A stretch of 64,000 nt of DNA, from contig JBGALI010000001.1 of NCBI GenBank assembly GCA_044223975.1, positions 186,001 to 250,000 of the forward strand, read 5' to 3'. Both the position numbers and the translations under genes were made by a program. Of this stretch, positions 18,401 through 26,766 are shown piece after piece; the stretch's first letter is position 1; each line of letters opens with the position of its first letter. The notes below the pieces were generated by a model. The model worked only from the letters and a program-made list of their open reading frames with translations, was not told where the DNA came from and ran no database searches. The stretch comes from CAZCPB01 sp044223975 (GTDB lineage: Bacteria; Planctomycetota; Phycisphaerae; Phycisphaerales; UBA1924).

Positions 18401-19030
18401 TCAGGACGCGGGCCGGCGCGGGGCGCGGCCCGAGAGCAGCTCCGTGATGCGGGCGAGGATCTCCTCGGGCTCGGTCATCCGCCCCGCGCCCACGGTGCGG
18501 CAGGCTTGCCAGCCCTCGTCGGGGCCGATGGTGTGGAAGCCGTCGGATTCGAGCGTCGCGAGGTTCCGCTGGGTGCTCGGCTGCGCGAGCATCGCCGCGT
18601 TCATCGAGGGCGCCAGAAGGACCGGTGTGCGCGAGCGATCGATGGCGCTCAGGACCAGCGTAACCACGTCGTCGGTGCGTCCCGTCGCAAGGGCGGAGAT
18701 GCAATCCATGGTGCACGGAGCGACGACGGCAAGGTCCGCACTCGACGCGAGCGAGACGTGCTGCGGGTCCTGGCTCTCGAGGTGCTCCCACGCGCTGGTG
18801 TACACGGGCCGGGCCGAGAGCGCCTGGAACGTCAGGGGCGCGACGAACTTCGTCGCCGACGGGGTCATGAGCACGGTGACTTCGGCTCCGGCCTGGGAAA
18901 GGCGGCTCACGAGGGTACAGGTCTTGTACGCCGCGATGCCGCCGGTGACGCCGACGATGATTCGACGGGCGCGCATGGGATCGGCGGCCGCGCGGGGGGT
19001 GGGCCGGGGGCTGCGCGGTCGGGCGGCCAT
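18401..19030 (-). CDS. coaC: Phosphopantothenoylcysteine decarboxylase (flavoprotein)
   Basis: This is a 209-residue flavoprotein of the HFCD family, which decarboxylates 4'-phosphopantothenoylcysteine in coenzyme A synthesis. Landmarks are the FMN-binding 'IIVGVTGGIAAYKT', a PSATKFV segment, 'LVVAPCTMDCISALATGRTDD' and the conserved 'APSMNAAML' motif. It stops after the decarboxylase domain, so it lacks the CoaB synthetase half found in the bifunctional CoaBC; that activity must be encoded elsewhere. The start is uncertain: ATG 19030 or ATG 18976, neither with a clear ribosome site. It lies 23 nt after rpoZ, an arrangement common in bacteria. Confidence 0.88.
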   Translation of the reverse strand: MAARPRSPRPTPRAAADPMRARRIIVGVTGGIAAYKTCTLVSRLSQAGAEVTVLMTPSATKFVAPLTFQALSARPVYTSAWEHLESQDPQHVSLASSADLAVVAPCTMDCISALATGRTDDVVTLVLSAIDRSRTPVLLAPSMNAAMLAQPSTQRNLATLESDGFHTIGPDEGWQACRTVGAGRMTEPEEILARITELLSGRAPRRPAS

Positions 19031-19053
19031 GGTTCGAGGGTCCGGGCGGGGGC

Positions 19054-19284
19054 TCAGCGCTTGGTGGCGCCGGCGCCCTCGAGCTGGGTCGGGTCGAACT
19101 CGAGGGTGATCTTGTCCTGCAGGATCTCTTCGACCACAATCTCTAGGTCCGTGCGTCCGGCGCGGTCGACCAGCGGGCGGGAGCCCTCCATGAGCTGGAC
19201 GAGGCGGCGCTGGATGAGCGAGCAGAGCTTGAAGCGCCCGCCGATCTTGTTCACGATATCATCACTCTTGAAGGCGTCGATCAT
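19054..19284 (-). CDS. rpoZ: DNA-directed RNA polymerase omega subunit
   Basis: This 76-residue protein runs from the ATG at 19284, inside a much longer open frame whose upstream part is not protein-like. It has the omega fold pattern: 'DDIVNKIGGRFKLCSLIQRRLVQLMEG' (matching the conserved N-K-x-G-x-R-x-x-L-x-x-x-x-x-x-R helix), then 'RTDLEIVVEEILQDKITLE'. Omega wraps the beta-prime C-terminus and helps assemble RNA polymerase. It sits immediately upstream of coaC on the same strand, supporting the call. A GGAG lies 12 nt before the start. Divergent from the DUF3553 gene across 157 bp that probably holds both promoters. Confidence 0.88.
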   Translation of the reverse strand: MIDAFKSDDIVNKIGGRFKLCSLIQRRLVQLMEGSRPLVDRAGRTDLEIVVEEILQDKITLEFDPTQLEGAGATKR

Positions 19285-19441
19285 CGCTGGCGTGAACTCC
19301 GTGCCCTTGGCCGGGCGGGGTCTGTTGCGCGGCGGGAGCCGGCGCAGGTGTGTATAGTAGACCGCTGATCGAGCGTCGGACGAGAGCCGCCGCGGCGCCG
19401 TAAACGGCCGCGGGACCCGGGCCGACGCCAGAGACGCCCGC

Positions 19442-20074
19442 ATGACGAAGCATACGTGGAAGCCCGGCGACCGGGTCAGGCACGCCGGACGGCCCGAATG
19501 GGGCGTGGGCGCTGTGCAGAGCGCCGAGCCGTCGAGCCACGACGGGGCCCCGTGCCAGCGGCTGGCCGTGCGTTTCGAGCGTGAGGGCCTCAAGACGCTT
19601 TCCACGGCGTTCGCGGACCTGCGTGGGGCGGACGAGTTTGCGACGGTGAGAGAATTGCGTCCGCCGCCGGACGAGCCGGGAGACCCCGGCCCAGGAACCG
19701 ATTCGATGATCCCAGACAGCGACACGGTCAGCCCCGAGCAACTCCTGGTGAACGTGCCCGACGCCGCGTCGGACCCGTTCGCGAGCCCCAAGCGGCGGCT
19801 GGCCGCGACGCTCGATCTGTACCGGTTCAACGGGCAGGGGGCGTCGCTCTTGGACTGGGCGGCGATGCAGACGGGCATGAAGGACCCGATGTCCCGGTTC
19901 AACCGTCACGAATTGGAGAAGCTGTTCGAGCGGTTCCGGATGAACCTGGATGCGCACCTGCGCAAGCTGGTGAAGGAAATCCGTCGTCAGGACCCCGCGG
20001 CCCTCGCCGAGGTTTCTGCCGCGGCAAGCCCCCTGGCGCAACAGGCGTTGCGCCGGGCCGACAGCTTCCGTTGA
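19442..20074 (+). CDS. DUF3553 domain protein
   Basis: The product is 210 residues. The N-terminal 70 residues form a DUF3553-like beta domain: 'WKPGDRVRHAGRPEWGVGAV', 'RLAVRFEREGLKTLSTAFADL'. This is a small CarD/SH3-like fold often linked to nucleic-acid-binding proteins. An acidic Pro/Asp-rich linker (75-100) follows. The C-terminal domain (about 115-195) is helical with 'RRLAATLDLYRFNGQGASLLDWA' and 'MSRFNRHELEKLFERFRMNLDAHLRKLVKEIRRQDP', which looks conserved but is not known to me. Divergent from rpoZ, so a role near transcription is possible but only inferred. Confidence 0.7.
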   Translation: MTKHTWKPGDRVRHAGRPEWGVGAVQSAEPSSHDGAPCQRLAVRFEREGLKTLSTAFADLRGADEFATVRELRPPPDEPGDPGPGTDSMIPDSDTVSPEQLLVNVPDAASDPFASPKRRLAATLDLYRFNGQGASLLDWAAMQTGMKDPMSRFNRHELEKLFERFRMNLDAHLRKLVKEIRRQDPAALAEVSAAASPLAQQALRRADSFR

Positions 20075-20318
20075 TCGTGGGCGACACCCCGCACAGACGG
20101 ACGCGGGCCGCGCTGGCTTCCCGGGGCGGGTGGCGCCCGGAACTCTGTTCCTGACCTGAAGCAAAGACTCTTATCGGTCGGCCCGCCGCGTGGCGCGGGC
20201 GCCGGGCGTTGGCCCGTGCGCTGTTCTCTATCTCTTCGTCCCTTCCCGAGGGAGGCCGGCATTCTTCGGGGTGGGCATGTTCGTACAACACCAGAGACGA
20301 CAACGAGGAGACGGGGTC

Positions 20319-20621
20319 ATGGATGAACGCGAATTCCAGCAGAAACTAGGCGATCTGATCAGCCAGATCGGCCAGCTCCCCGAGGGAGAGCGAGGCCCGC
20401 TCGAGAAGCTCGCTTCCGAAACGGCCAACCGTCACATCAAGATGAAGAAGACGATCAACGACCTGCAGGATTCGCTCGACTACCTCCGCCTGAGCATCAA
20501 GTACCTGGTCTTCGACCTGGAGGCCACCCGGCGGGAGAACCAGTACCTCCGCAAGCTGATCGACAGCCAGAAGGGCGGCAGCGAGCCCGAGCCCGACAGC
20601 GACGGCGGCGACTCGAAGTGA
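20319..20621 (+). CDS. Small coiled-coil protein (100 aa)
   Basis: The ATG at 20319 has GAGGAG 9 nt upstream; the longer ORF from 20190 is rejected. The protein is nearly all helix: 'EREFQQKLGDLISQIGQLPEGERGPLEKLASETANRH' then a heptad-rich segment 'MKKTINDLQDSLDYLRLSIKYLVFDLEATRRENQYLRKLID' and an acidic tail (SEPEPDSDGGD). Soluble and probably an oligomeric coiled coil. I do not recognise a named family, though the good ribosome site, codon use and terminator-like hairpin at 20681 indicate a real gene. Confidence 0.78.
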   Translation: MDEREFQQKLGDLISQIGQLPEGERGPLEKLASETANRHIKMKKTINDLQDSLDYLRLSIKYLVFDLEATRRENQYLRKLIDSQKGGSEPEPDSDGGDSK

Positions 20622-20680
20622 CCGTCTCTTTGAACCACTTCCCCTCGGCCGAGGGGTCACCACTCCATGCTGGGAGTCCT

Positions 20681-20711
20681 CGAGAACGCCCGCGCGCTGC
20701 GGGCGTTCTCG
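20681..20711 (+). terminator. Strong hairpin after the coiled-coil gene
   Basis: CGAGAACGCCCGC pairs perfectly with GCGGGCGTTCTCG (13 bp) around a GCGCT loop, 60 nt after the stop codon at 20621. A second palindrome, CCCCTCGGCCGAGGGG (20641-20656), precedes it. There is no proper T-run, so termination is likely but not of the textbook type. Confidence 0.6.
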
Positions 20712-20776
20712 TGCGCGCGGGCGGTTTGTTCGGCGCGGGACCGGCGGCTACGCTTGGCGTCAGCCCGATTCACCCC

Positions 20777-20867
20777 GGAGAGGTGGCCGAGTGGCTGAAG
20801 GCGACGGTTTGCTAAACCGTTATACGGCCCTAAAGCCGTATCGGGGGTTCGAATCCCCCCCTCTCCG
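20777..20867 (+). tRNA. tRNA-Ser (anticodon GCT)
   Basis: This is a 91-nt class II tRNA. The acceptor stem is GGAGAGG/CCTCTCC with discriminator G. The anticodon stem ACGGT/ACCGT has loop TTGCTAA, giving anticodon GCT, which reads AGC/AGU. A long variable arm (TACGGC...GCCGTA) and T-arm GGGGGTTCGAATCCCCC follow. CCA is not encoded; CTTTTCTTT follows directly. Confidence 0.96.
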
Positions 20868-20885
20868 CTTTTCTTTGTCAGGCTC

Positions 20886-20930
20886 CAAGACCGCGTTTCC
20901 CCTTCAGGGGGAACGGCGGGTCTGCGCCTG
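20886..20930. terminator. Imperfect hairpin between converging transcripts
   Basis: AGACCGCGTTTCCCC and GGGGGAACGGCGGGTCT form a long imperfect stem around a TTCA loop. It lies between the tRNA-Ser end and the stop of the DUF1552 gene (20939), so it could end the minus-strand DUF1592/DUF1552 transcript. Confidence 0.4.
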
Positions 20931-20938
20931 CGTTGAGA

Positions 20939-22282
20939 TCAGAGCGCCAGCAGGCCGGTGCTGTCGGCAAAGGTCTCTTGCGGGCAGCCGGCGCGTTCGA
21001 GCATGGAGAGGTAGAGGTTGCAGAGGGGCGTTTCTTTCGGCGTGCGCACCACGCGCCCGCACTCGACTGTCCTGCCGCCGCGACCCGCGAGGAGAATCGG
21101 AAGGTTTTCGTGGTTGTGGTGGTTGCCATCGCTGATGCCGCCGCCGAGCAGGATCAGCGAGTTGTCGAGCAACGAGCCGTCGCCTTCTGGTGTCTCCGCC
21201 ATGCGCCCGATGAAGCGAGCGAAGCGTTCGACATGGAAGCGGTCGATGCGGCGGATCTTCTCGATCATCGCCTGATCGTTCTGGTGGTGCGAGAGCTGGT
21301 GGTGGCCTTCCTTGATGCCGATCTCGGGGAAGGCACGGTTGCTGCCGTCGACCGCGAGCATCAACGTGCTGACGTGGGTGGTGTCGGTCTGGAAGGCCAG
21401 GAGCAGCATGTCGTACATGAGGTCCATGTGCTCGCTCACCTTGTCGGGGATGCCCGCGGGCTCGGGGGTTGCGGGGAGCTTGCGCGGCACCGTCTCGGCG
21501 CGGGCTCGCTCGATGCGCATCTCGATCTCGCGGACCGAGGTCTGGAACTGGTCGAGCTTGCGGCGGTCGGCGGTGCCCAGGCGGCCGGCGAGGGAGTTTG
21601 AGTCTTCCATCACGAAGTCGAGGATGCTCTGGCGGCGGCTGAGGCGTTCCGCCGCCGCGGCCGCCTCGGTCGCGTCGCCGAAGAGTCGCTCGAACGCCGC
21701 GCGGGGGTCGATCAGCTTCGCCATGGGCGTCGTTTCATCGCGCCACGAGATGTTCGACGTGTACGCGCAGGAGTACCCCGAATCGCAGCTCCCCGCCGAG
21801 GGGCCGTGCTCGCAGCCGAGCTCGAGGGAGGGGAGGCGTGTGCGGCCGCCGATGTGCGAGGCGGCGAGCTGGTCGACGCTGACGCCGTTGCGGATGTCAT
21901 TGCCGGCGGTCTTGCGGGCCTGTCGGCCCGTAAGGAACGAGGCCGAGGAGCGGGCGTGGTCGCCGGGGCCATCGCCGTTAGCGCGGGCCTTCTTCAGGGT
22001 GAGGCCGGTGATGACGTTGAGGTGCTGGCGGACGGGGGCGAGCGGTTCGAGCGTGGGAGAGAGCGTGAAGTCGGCGCCTTCGCCGGCGGGCTCCCAGGCG
22101 TCGTAGTTCACGCCGTTGGGCATGAAGACAAAGGCGAGCCGCACGGGGGGCGAGACCGTCGCGGGCGGGGCGAAGGAGGCAAGAGCGCGGCCCGCGCGCG
22201 GGGTCATGATCTCGAGCCACGGGAGCGCCATGGAGACGCCGAGGCCCCGAAGGGCGGCGCGACGTGAGAGGCGGCTAGTCAT
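20939..22282 (-). CDS. DUF1552 protein, Tat-exported
   Basis: The product is 447 residues of the DUF1552 family, which is abundant in Planctomycetota and Myxococcota. The N-terminus has 'SRRAALRGLGVSMALPWLE', a twin-arginine signal typical of the family. Family blocks include 'RLAFVFMPNGVNYDAWEP', 'HLNVITGLTLKKARANGDGPGDHARSSASFLTG', 'SVDQLAASHIG', 'RLPSLELG', and near the end 'GSLLDNSLILLGGGISDGNHHNHENLPILLAG'. The GDHAR and HNHENLP blocks recall alkaline-phosphatase/sulfatase-fold DUF1501 relatives. The ATG at 22282 overlaps the stop of the upstream DUF1592 gene by 8 nt, implying translational coupling. The exact reaction is unknown. Confidence 0.9.
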   Translation of the reverse strand: MTSRLSRRAALRGLGVSMALPWLEIMTPRAGRALASFAPPATVSPPVRLAFVFMPNGVNYDAWEPAGEGADFTLSPTLEPLAPVRQHLNVITGLTLKKARANGDGPGDHARSSASFLTGRQARKTAGNDIRNGVSVDQLAASHIGGRTRLPSLELGCEHGPSAGSCDSGYSCAYTSNISWRDETTPMAKLIDPRAAFERLFGDATEAAAAAERLSRRQSILDFVMEDSNSLAGRLGTADRRKLDQFQTSVREIEMRIERARAETVPRKLPATPEPAGIPDKVSEHMDLMYDMLLLAFQTDTTHVSTLMLAVDGSNRAFPEIGIKEGHHQLSHHQNDQAMIEKIRRIDRFHVERFARFIGRMAETPEGDGSLLDNSLILLGGGISDGNHHNHENLPILLAGRGGRTVECGRVVRTPKETPLCNLYLSMLERAGCPQETFADSTGLLAL

Positions 22283-24650
22283 GGCTGGGTGTTCTCCCGC
22301 GGCAGGTGCGGAACGATTCGCTGAGCACGACCGACTCGATGAGGGCGGAGAAGCGGTCGCCTTGGGTGCGGGTGCGCCGGGCGATCTGACGGACGGCGGG
22401 GCGGTCGAACGGCTCGATTCCGCGGCCGAGTGCGTAGGTGAGCACCTTGGCGCTCAAGGCTTCTGTGAACTCGTCCGCCCGATCGAGGAGCGTGCGTTTG
22501 AGGTCGTCGGCCCCTCCGAGCGTGACACCGCCCGGGAGTGTCCCGCTGGCGTCGATCGGCCTTCCGTTTTCGGTGTCTCGCCAGCGCCCGATCGCGTCGA
22601 AATGCTCGAACGCGAGGCCCAGTGGATCGAGGCGGTTGTGGCAGGCGGCGCAGGTGGGGTTGGCGACGTGGGCCGCGAGGCGCTCGCGCACCGTCGCGTC
22701 GGGATTGGAGTGGACAGCCTGATCGAGCGGCGGCACATCGGCCGGCGGTGGCGGGGGCGGAGCGCCCAGCATCTGGTCGAGCACAAAAAGCCCACGCTTC
22801 ACGGGGCTGGTGCGGGTGGTGTTGCTCGTGAGGGTCAGCACGGCTCCCATGGTCAATACGCCACCCCGGGGAGAACTGTCCGAGAGCGTGATACGCCGGA
22901 ACTGCGGGCCCTCGACGCCGGGGACGCCGTAGAACGCCGCGAGGCGGTCGTTCAGGAACGTGTCGCGGCTGTCGACGAAGTCCAGGATGCTCCGGTCGGA
23001 TCGCAGGACATCATCGAAGAAGAGCGTGGCCTCGGCCGCCATCGCGGTGCGGAGCTGGTCGTCATAATCCGGAAAGCGGGAACGGTCGATCGCGACGCCG
23101 TCGAGCGCGCGGAGCTGGAGCCACTGGCCGGAAAAATTCTCCACGAACGCGCCGGTGCGTGCGTCGGCGAGCATCCGCCTGACCTGCGCGGCGAGAACTT
23201 CGTCGGTAAGCAGCGAGCCGTTTGCTGCCGTGGCGAGGAGTACGCCGTCTGGCATGCTGCTCCACAGGAAGTACGACAGGCGGCTGGCGAGCTCGTAGCC
23301 GTCGAGCGTGTAGCGTGCCTCGGGATCGGCCGCGTCGGGGTGAGCGACCGAACGGAAGAGGAAGTTGGGCGAGACCAGTGAGGCGGCGAGCGCCGTGCGG
23401 ACGGCGGGCTCGAAGGGGGCGCCGGCGTGGCGCCGCGCGGAATAGACCTTCATGAGTGACGCGACCTGGTCGGTGCCGGCGGGGCGCCGGTACGCCCTGG
23501 AGGCGAAGTTGGAGAGAATCGCGCGGGCGCGCGTGTCGTCGTCGGAGAGGCCGGCCCCGGGGCTGAAGACGGTCGTCCACTGTGCGGGCCGCTCGGCGCT
23601 GGCTTCGTCCAGAGGCCCGGAGACGCTCATTGACTCGACCCCGAGGTTGCGGTCCGCGACGTTCGCGACGTAATAGTCATTGACGAAATGAGCCGCGATG
23701 GTGTGCGGGCCCCTGGCGAGGTGGACACGGACCTCGAAGTCCTGCGGAGACTCGCGAGACCCGGAGACGGTGAATTCCTTGATGCGGCGCGGACCGTCGC
23801 GGAGGCTGAGGCGGGCGTTCTCGTCGCCGCCGTGGGTTTCCCATGCGCGGATGCGCACGAGGTAATCGGCGGCGAGGGGGGCGACAAACTGGGCCGAAGC
23901 GGGACCGTTGGAATACAGGAAGAACCCGCCGCGCGGCAGCGATTGGCCGTTCGTTCCTTCGAGAGGGCGGAGCACCACGGGCCGATCCCCGAACTCGACG
24001 ACGGGACCGAGCGCGGTGTCGATCGCCCGTTCGGCTGCGTCGAGGTACTGCTCGACGGCCAGGGGCGAGGTCGAGAGCACGTCGGCGATGTTGTCGAACC
24101 CGTAGCCGGTATCGTCGCGCGGGAGCCTGGCGGCAAGATCGAGAGTCTTGGGGTCGATCCCCAGCAGGTCGCGGAGCGTGTTGCGGTATTCGGCGCGGTT
24201 GAGCCTGTGGATCGTGAACCAGCCGGGATCGATCGGGGCATCCGCGGGCACGTAGCTGATCATCGCGTCGAGCCATTGGGTGATGATCAGTCGCTCGTGC
24301 TCGGTGGGCTTGGCCTCGTCCTTGGGCGGCATCGCGGCGGTGCCGACCATTTCGCGGACCTCGCGCGCATCGACGACTCCGGCGAGCACGTTCTTGACGC
24401 TCGTCAGCAGATCCAGGCGTACATCGGCCTCGGCGTCGTTGCCGGAGTGGCACGCCAGGCAATACCTGGAAAGGATCGGGACCACGTCGGACGCGAGCCG
24501 CCGGTCGAGATCCGCGGCGAGGCCGTCGGCGTTGTGCGGGGGCGTGCCGCCGGTGTTCTGTCCGCTCGCCGCGCCCGACGGCCCGATGACCGCGGCGAGA
24601 CACACGCCCGCGAGCACGCGCCGGGCGAGATGAGCGTTGCGGCAGTTCAT
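22275..24650 (-). CDS. Planctomycete cytochrome / DUF1587-1595-1592-1588-1585 protein
   Basis: The product is 791 residues from the ATG at 24650; the ORF extends to 24914 but those 88 residues are Pro/Arg/Ser filler. A signal peptide (to about residue 31) is followed by a haem-type CxxCH (CLACH, residues 64-68) of the PSCyt1-like domain. Next come DUF1587 (HRLNRAEYRNTLRDLLG), DUF1595, DUF1592 (the 'LASRLSYFLWSSMPD' region), DUF1588 (RGLFVLDQML, CAACHNRLDPLG with second CxxCH at 667-671) and DUF1585 at the end. The protein is periplasmic and probably redox-active. The pairing with DUF1552 is typical of the phylum. Substrate unknown. Confidence 0.9.
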   Translation of the reverse strand: MNCRNAHLARRVLAGVCLAAVIGPSGAASGQNTGGTPPHNADGLAADLDRRLASDVVPILSRYCLACHSGNDAEADVRLDLLTSVKNVLAGVVDAREVREMVGTAAMPPKDEAKPTEHERLIITQWLDAMISYVPADAPIDPGWFTIHRLNRAEYRNTLRDLLGIDPKTLDLAARLPRDDTGYGFDNIADVLSTSPLAVEQYLDAAERAIDTALGPVVEFGDRPVVLRPLEGTNGQSLPRGGFFLYSNGPASAQFVAPLAADYLVRIRAWETHGGDENARLSLRDGPRRIKEFTVSGSRESPQDFEVRVHLARGPHTIAAHFVNDYYVANVADRNLGVESMSVSGPLDEASAERPAQWTTVFSPGAGLSDDDTRARAILSNFASRAYRRPAGTDQVASLMKVYSARRHAGAPFEPAVRTALAASLVSPNFLFRSVAHPDAADPEARYTLDGYELASRLSYFLWSSMPDGVLLATAANGSLLTDEVLAAQVRRMLADARTGAFVENFSGQWLQLRALDGVAIDRSRFPDYDDQLRTAMAAEATLFFDDVLRSDRSILDFVDSRDTFLNDRLAAFYGVPGVEGPQFRRITLSDSSPRGGVLTMGAVLTLTSNTTRTSPVKRGLFVLDQMLGAPPPPPPADVPPLDQAVHSNPDATVRERLAAHVANPTCAACHNRLDPLGLAFEHFDAIGRWRDTENGRPIDASGTLPGGVTLGGADDLKRTLLDRADEFTEALSAKVLTYALGRGIEPFDRPAVRQIARRTRTQGDRFSALIESVVLSESFRTCRGRTPSHD

Positions 24651-24765
24651 GCGGATGTCAGATCGTACGACCCCACGGACTTCTCGGCCGGGGGCGCAGG
24701 TCGACCTTCGGCAGGGTGCAGGGTGCGACCTTGGGATTGGCGCGGAGGGGCGACTCGGACTCCGG

Positions 24766-25230
24766 TTATTCGATGGGCTTGAGCCCCTGCATCGCCCGGA
24801 GGTAGTTGATCTGTCCGAAGTGGTAACAGTCGTGCGGCAGAAAATACGCGAGCGAGGCGGTGTCGGCCGCGGGGTCGGCGAGCGCGGCGGCGAAGCGGGT
24901 CTGGGTTTCGGCAAAGCGTCGGCGTGTCTCCGCCCACGCGGGTTCTGAGGTGTCGGTGACGGGGGGGAAGTTGCCGCGCGAGATTTCCTCCGGCGTCAGC
25001 TTCTGCCCGGTCGCGACGCGGCGGAGCCAGCCTTCGCGCCAGAAGCACATGTGAAGAACGATCTGCCAGATGCTGTGGCGCGTGCCTGGCACACCGGGCG
25101 TGGCGGGGGACCAGGCGGCCTGCGCGGCGGAGAGATCGGCGATCGATTTTTCCCACGAGGCCGCCCACAGGCCGCTGCGCCAGGCCTCGTTCCACCAGGA
25201 TACGACATGATCACGCGCGGGATCGGGCAT
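24766..25230 (-). CDS. DinB superfamily protein
   Basis: The product is 154 residues from the ATG at 25230, with GGAG 6 nt upstream. It is a four-helix bundle of the DinB/YfiT type. Metal ligands are visible as His in 'TRHSIWQIVLHMCFWREGWL' and the C-terminal 'YFLPHDCYHFGQINYLRAMQG' (HxxxHxGQ). Such proteins bind a divalent metal; many are thiol transferases or of unknown role. It is one of three DinB-type genes in this window (others at 33670 and 35414), all of them different. Confidence 0.88.
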   Translation of the reverse strand: MPDPARDHVVSWWNEAWRSGLWAASWEKSIADLSAAQAAWSPATPGVPGTRHSIWQIVLHMCFWREGWLRRVATGQKLTPEEISRGNFPPVTDTSEPAWAETRRRFAETQTRFAAALADPAADTASLAYFLPHDCYHFGQINYLRAMQGLKPIE

Positions 25231-25272
25231 GGCATGCTCCGGGTGGCTCGGCGGGAGCGGCGATCGATCAAG

Positions 25273-25347
25273 TATCCCCGGCAGGATTCGAACCTGCGAC
25301 CCTCGCGTTCGAAGCACGATGCTCTATCCAGGCTGAGCTACGGGGAC
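25273..25347 (-). tRNA. tRNA-Arg (anticodon TCG)
   Basis: On the minus strand this is a 75-nt class I tRNA. The acceptor stem is GTCCCCG/CGGGGAT with one G-U pair and discriminator A. The anticodon stem TCGTG/CGCGA encloses loop CTTCGAA, giving anticodon TCG, which reads CGA and wobble codons. The T-arm is GCAGGTTCGAATCCTGC. It lies upstream of the DinB gene, 42 nt from its start codon. CCA is not encoded. Confidence 0.95.
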
Positions 25348-25411
25348 GGCGCCGAACGATAGCGCGACACCGGGCGGGTGCGCGTCGCGGGGGCCGTGCG
25401 TAGGGACGGCA

Positions 25412-26473
25412 TCAGTCCTGGGCGTGGGCGACGGGGCTTTGGCCGGGCACGTCACGCAGCTTGGCCTTGAGACGCTCGGGGTCGGGCAGGCGGATCTTGC
25501 GGGCCAGCCCGACCAGGGCCATGGCGCGGATGAGCATGTAGCTGATATCCAACTGCCACCACTTCAGCCCGTGGCGCGCGGAACTCGGGAAGGCGTGGTG
25601 GTTGTTGTGCCATCCTTCGCCGAGCGCGAGGATGCCGACGAAGGGGTTGTTGCGGCTCTCATCGCCGGTGCGGAACGGGGAAGCGCCCCAGATGTGGCAG
25701 ATCGAGTTGACGCTCCAAGTCACGTGGTGGACGACCAGGACGCGCACGAGCCCGCCCCACAGGAATCCCAGGAGGGCTCCCGTGAAGGTCCCCGTGATCA
25801 GGCCCGCGACGATCGCGGGGGCGATCAGCCCGCCGACGGCCCAGAGCGGGAACTGTCGGTTGACCGCGGCGAGCACGGGATCGGAGCTGAGGTCGCGCGT
25901 GTAGCGTCCCAGGCCCTTGTGATGACCTGCGAACAGCCAGCCGAAGTGGGCGTGGTAGAGCCCGCGGAGGGTGGCGCGAAAGCCGGTGCCCCAGGAGCCG
26001 CCGGCGTGCATGTGCGGGGAGTGCGGGTCGTCCTCACCGTCGGAGTGCTGGTGGTGGCGGCGGTGGTTGCCGGCCCACTCGATCACCGGGCCCTGGATCG
26101 CCATGGACCCGAAGGCCGCGAAGATGTAGCGGAGGATCGGGCTGGTCGCGAACGAGCGGTGCGTCACGAGCCGATGAAAGCCGACCGTGACGCCGATCGA
26201 GGTGCTCAGCGACATGAAGAGGTGAATGCCGAACTGCACCCCGTCGAACGCGCCGCCCCAGCACAGCCACATCGCGGAGAAGAGCCCGACAAAGGGCACG
26301 ATTACCGCGAGCATGTTGATGATGCGCGTGCGGCTGTCGGCGGGCGACATCGCCTGCGATGTCGGCGCGGGGGGCACCCGGCGCGGCGCTTCAGGCGGCT
26401 CGGGCAGGAGCAGGTCGGGCGGAGATAAAACAACAACGGCTTCCGGCGTCGCGGAAAGAGTCGATGACTGCAT
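25412..26473 (-). CDS. Acyl-CoA/fatty-acid desaturase (delta-9 type)
   Basis: The product is 353 residues from the ATG at 26473; it introduces a double bond into a saturated acyl chain using a di-iron centre in the membrane. The three histidine boxes are intact: HRLVTH (about residues 100-105), HRRHH (137-141) and HNNHH (289-293). Four hydrophobic helices lie between them, with 'GDESRNNPFVGILALGEGWHNNHHAFPSSA' typical of stearoyl-CoA desaturase-like enzymes. The first 45 residues are a Pro/Ala-rich cytosolic extension. The 293 bp upstream (26474-26766) shows no gene and should hold the promoter. A role in membrane fluidity is inferred. Confidence 0.92.
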   Translation of the reverse strand: MQSSTLSATPEAVVVLSPPDLLLPEPPEAPRRVPPAPTSQAMSPADSRTRIINMLAVIVPFVGLFSAMWLCWGGAFDGVQFGIHLFMSLSTSIGVTVGFHRLVTHRSFATSPILRYIFAAFGSMAIQGPVIEWAGNHRRHHQHSDGEDDPHSPHMHAGGSWGTGFRATLRGLYHAHFGWLFAGHHKGLGRYTRDLSSDPVLAAVNRQFPLWAVGGLIAPAIVAGLITGTFTGALLGFLWGGLVRVLVVHHVTWSVNSICHIWGASPFRTGDESRNNPFVGILALGEGWHNNHHAFPSSARHGLKWWQLDISYMLIRAMALVGLARKIRLPDPERLKAKLRDVPGQSPVAHAQD

Positions 26474-26766
26474 AAGGACAAGGACCTGCGGACCCAACGA
26501 GGGCACCGGGGCCGCTCCCCATGGGCCGCGGGGGGCTGCTCCGACGCGGTGAGCCTCGCGAAATGGATCCTGCGAGATCCGTCTCGTAGCTGGCGGCGTG
26601 TGTAGAACCAGGGTGACTGTACGCGGGCCGGAGCGCCAGGGTTCAGCGGGCTGAAATCTAGTCGAGCGGATGAATCGAGCGGAGCGGCTTGGGCTTCATG
26701 ATCGACCGCTCATCCCCGAGGCGCGGGCGACGCTCGGATGCACGGCGGCATCGGGTCAGGGCAGGC

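Noticed and set aside
19324..19358. Promoter TTGCGC...TATAGT in front of the DUF3553 gene
   Set aside because: The spacer is 22 nt, too long for a normal sigma-70 promoter.
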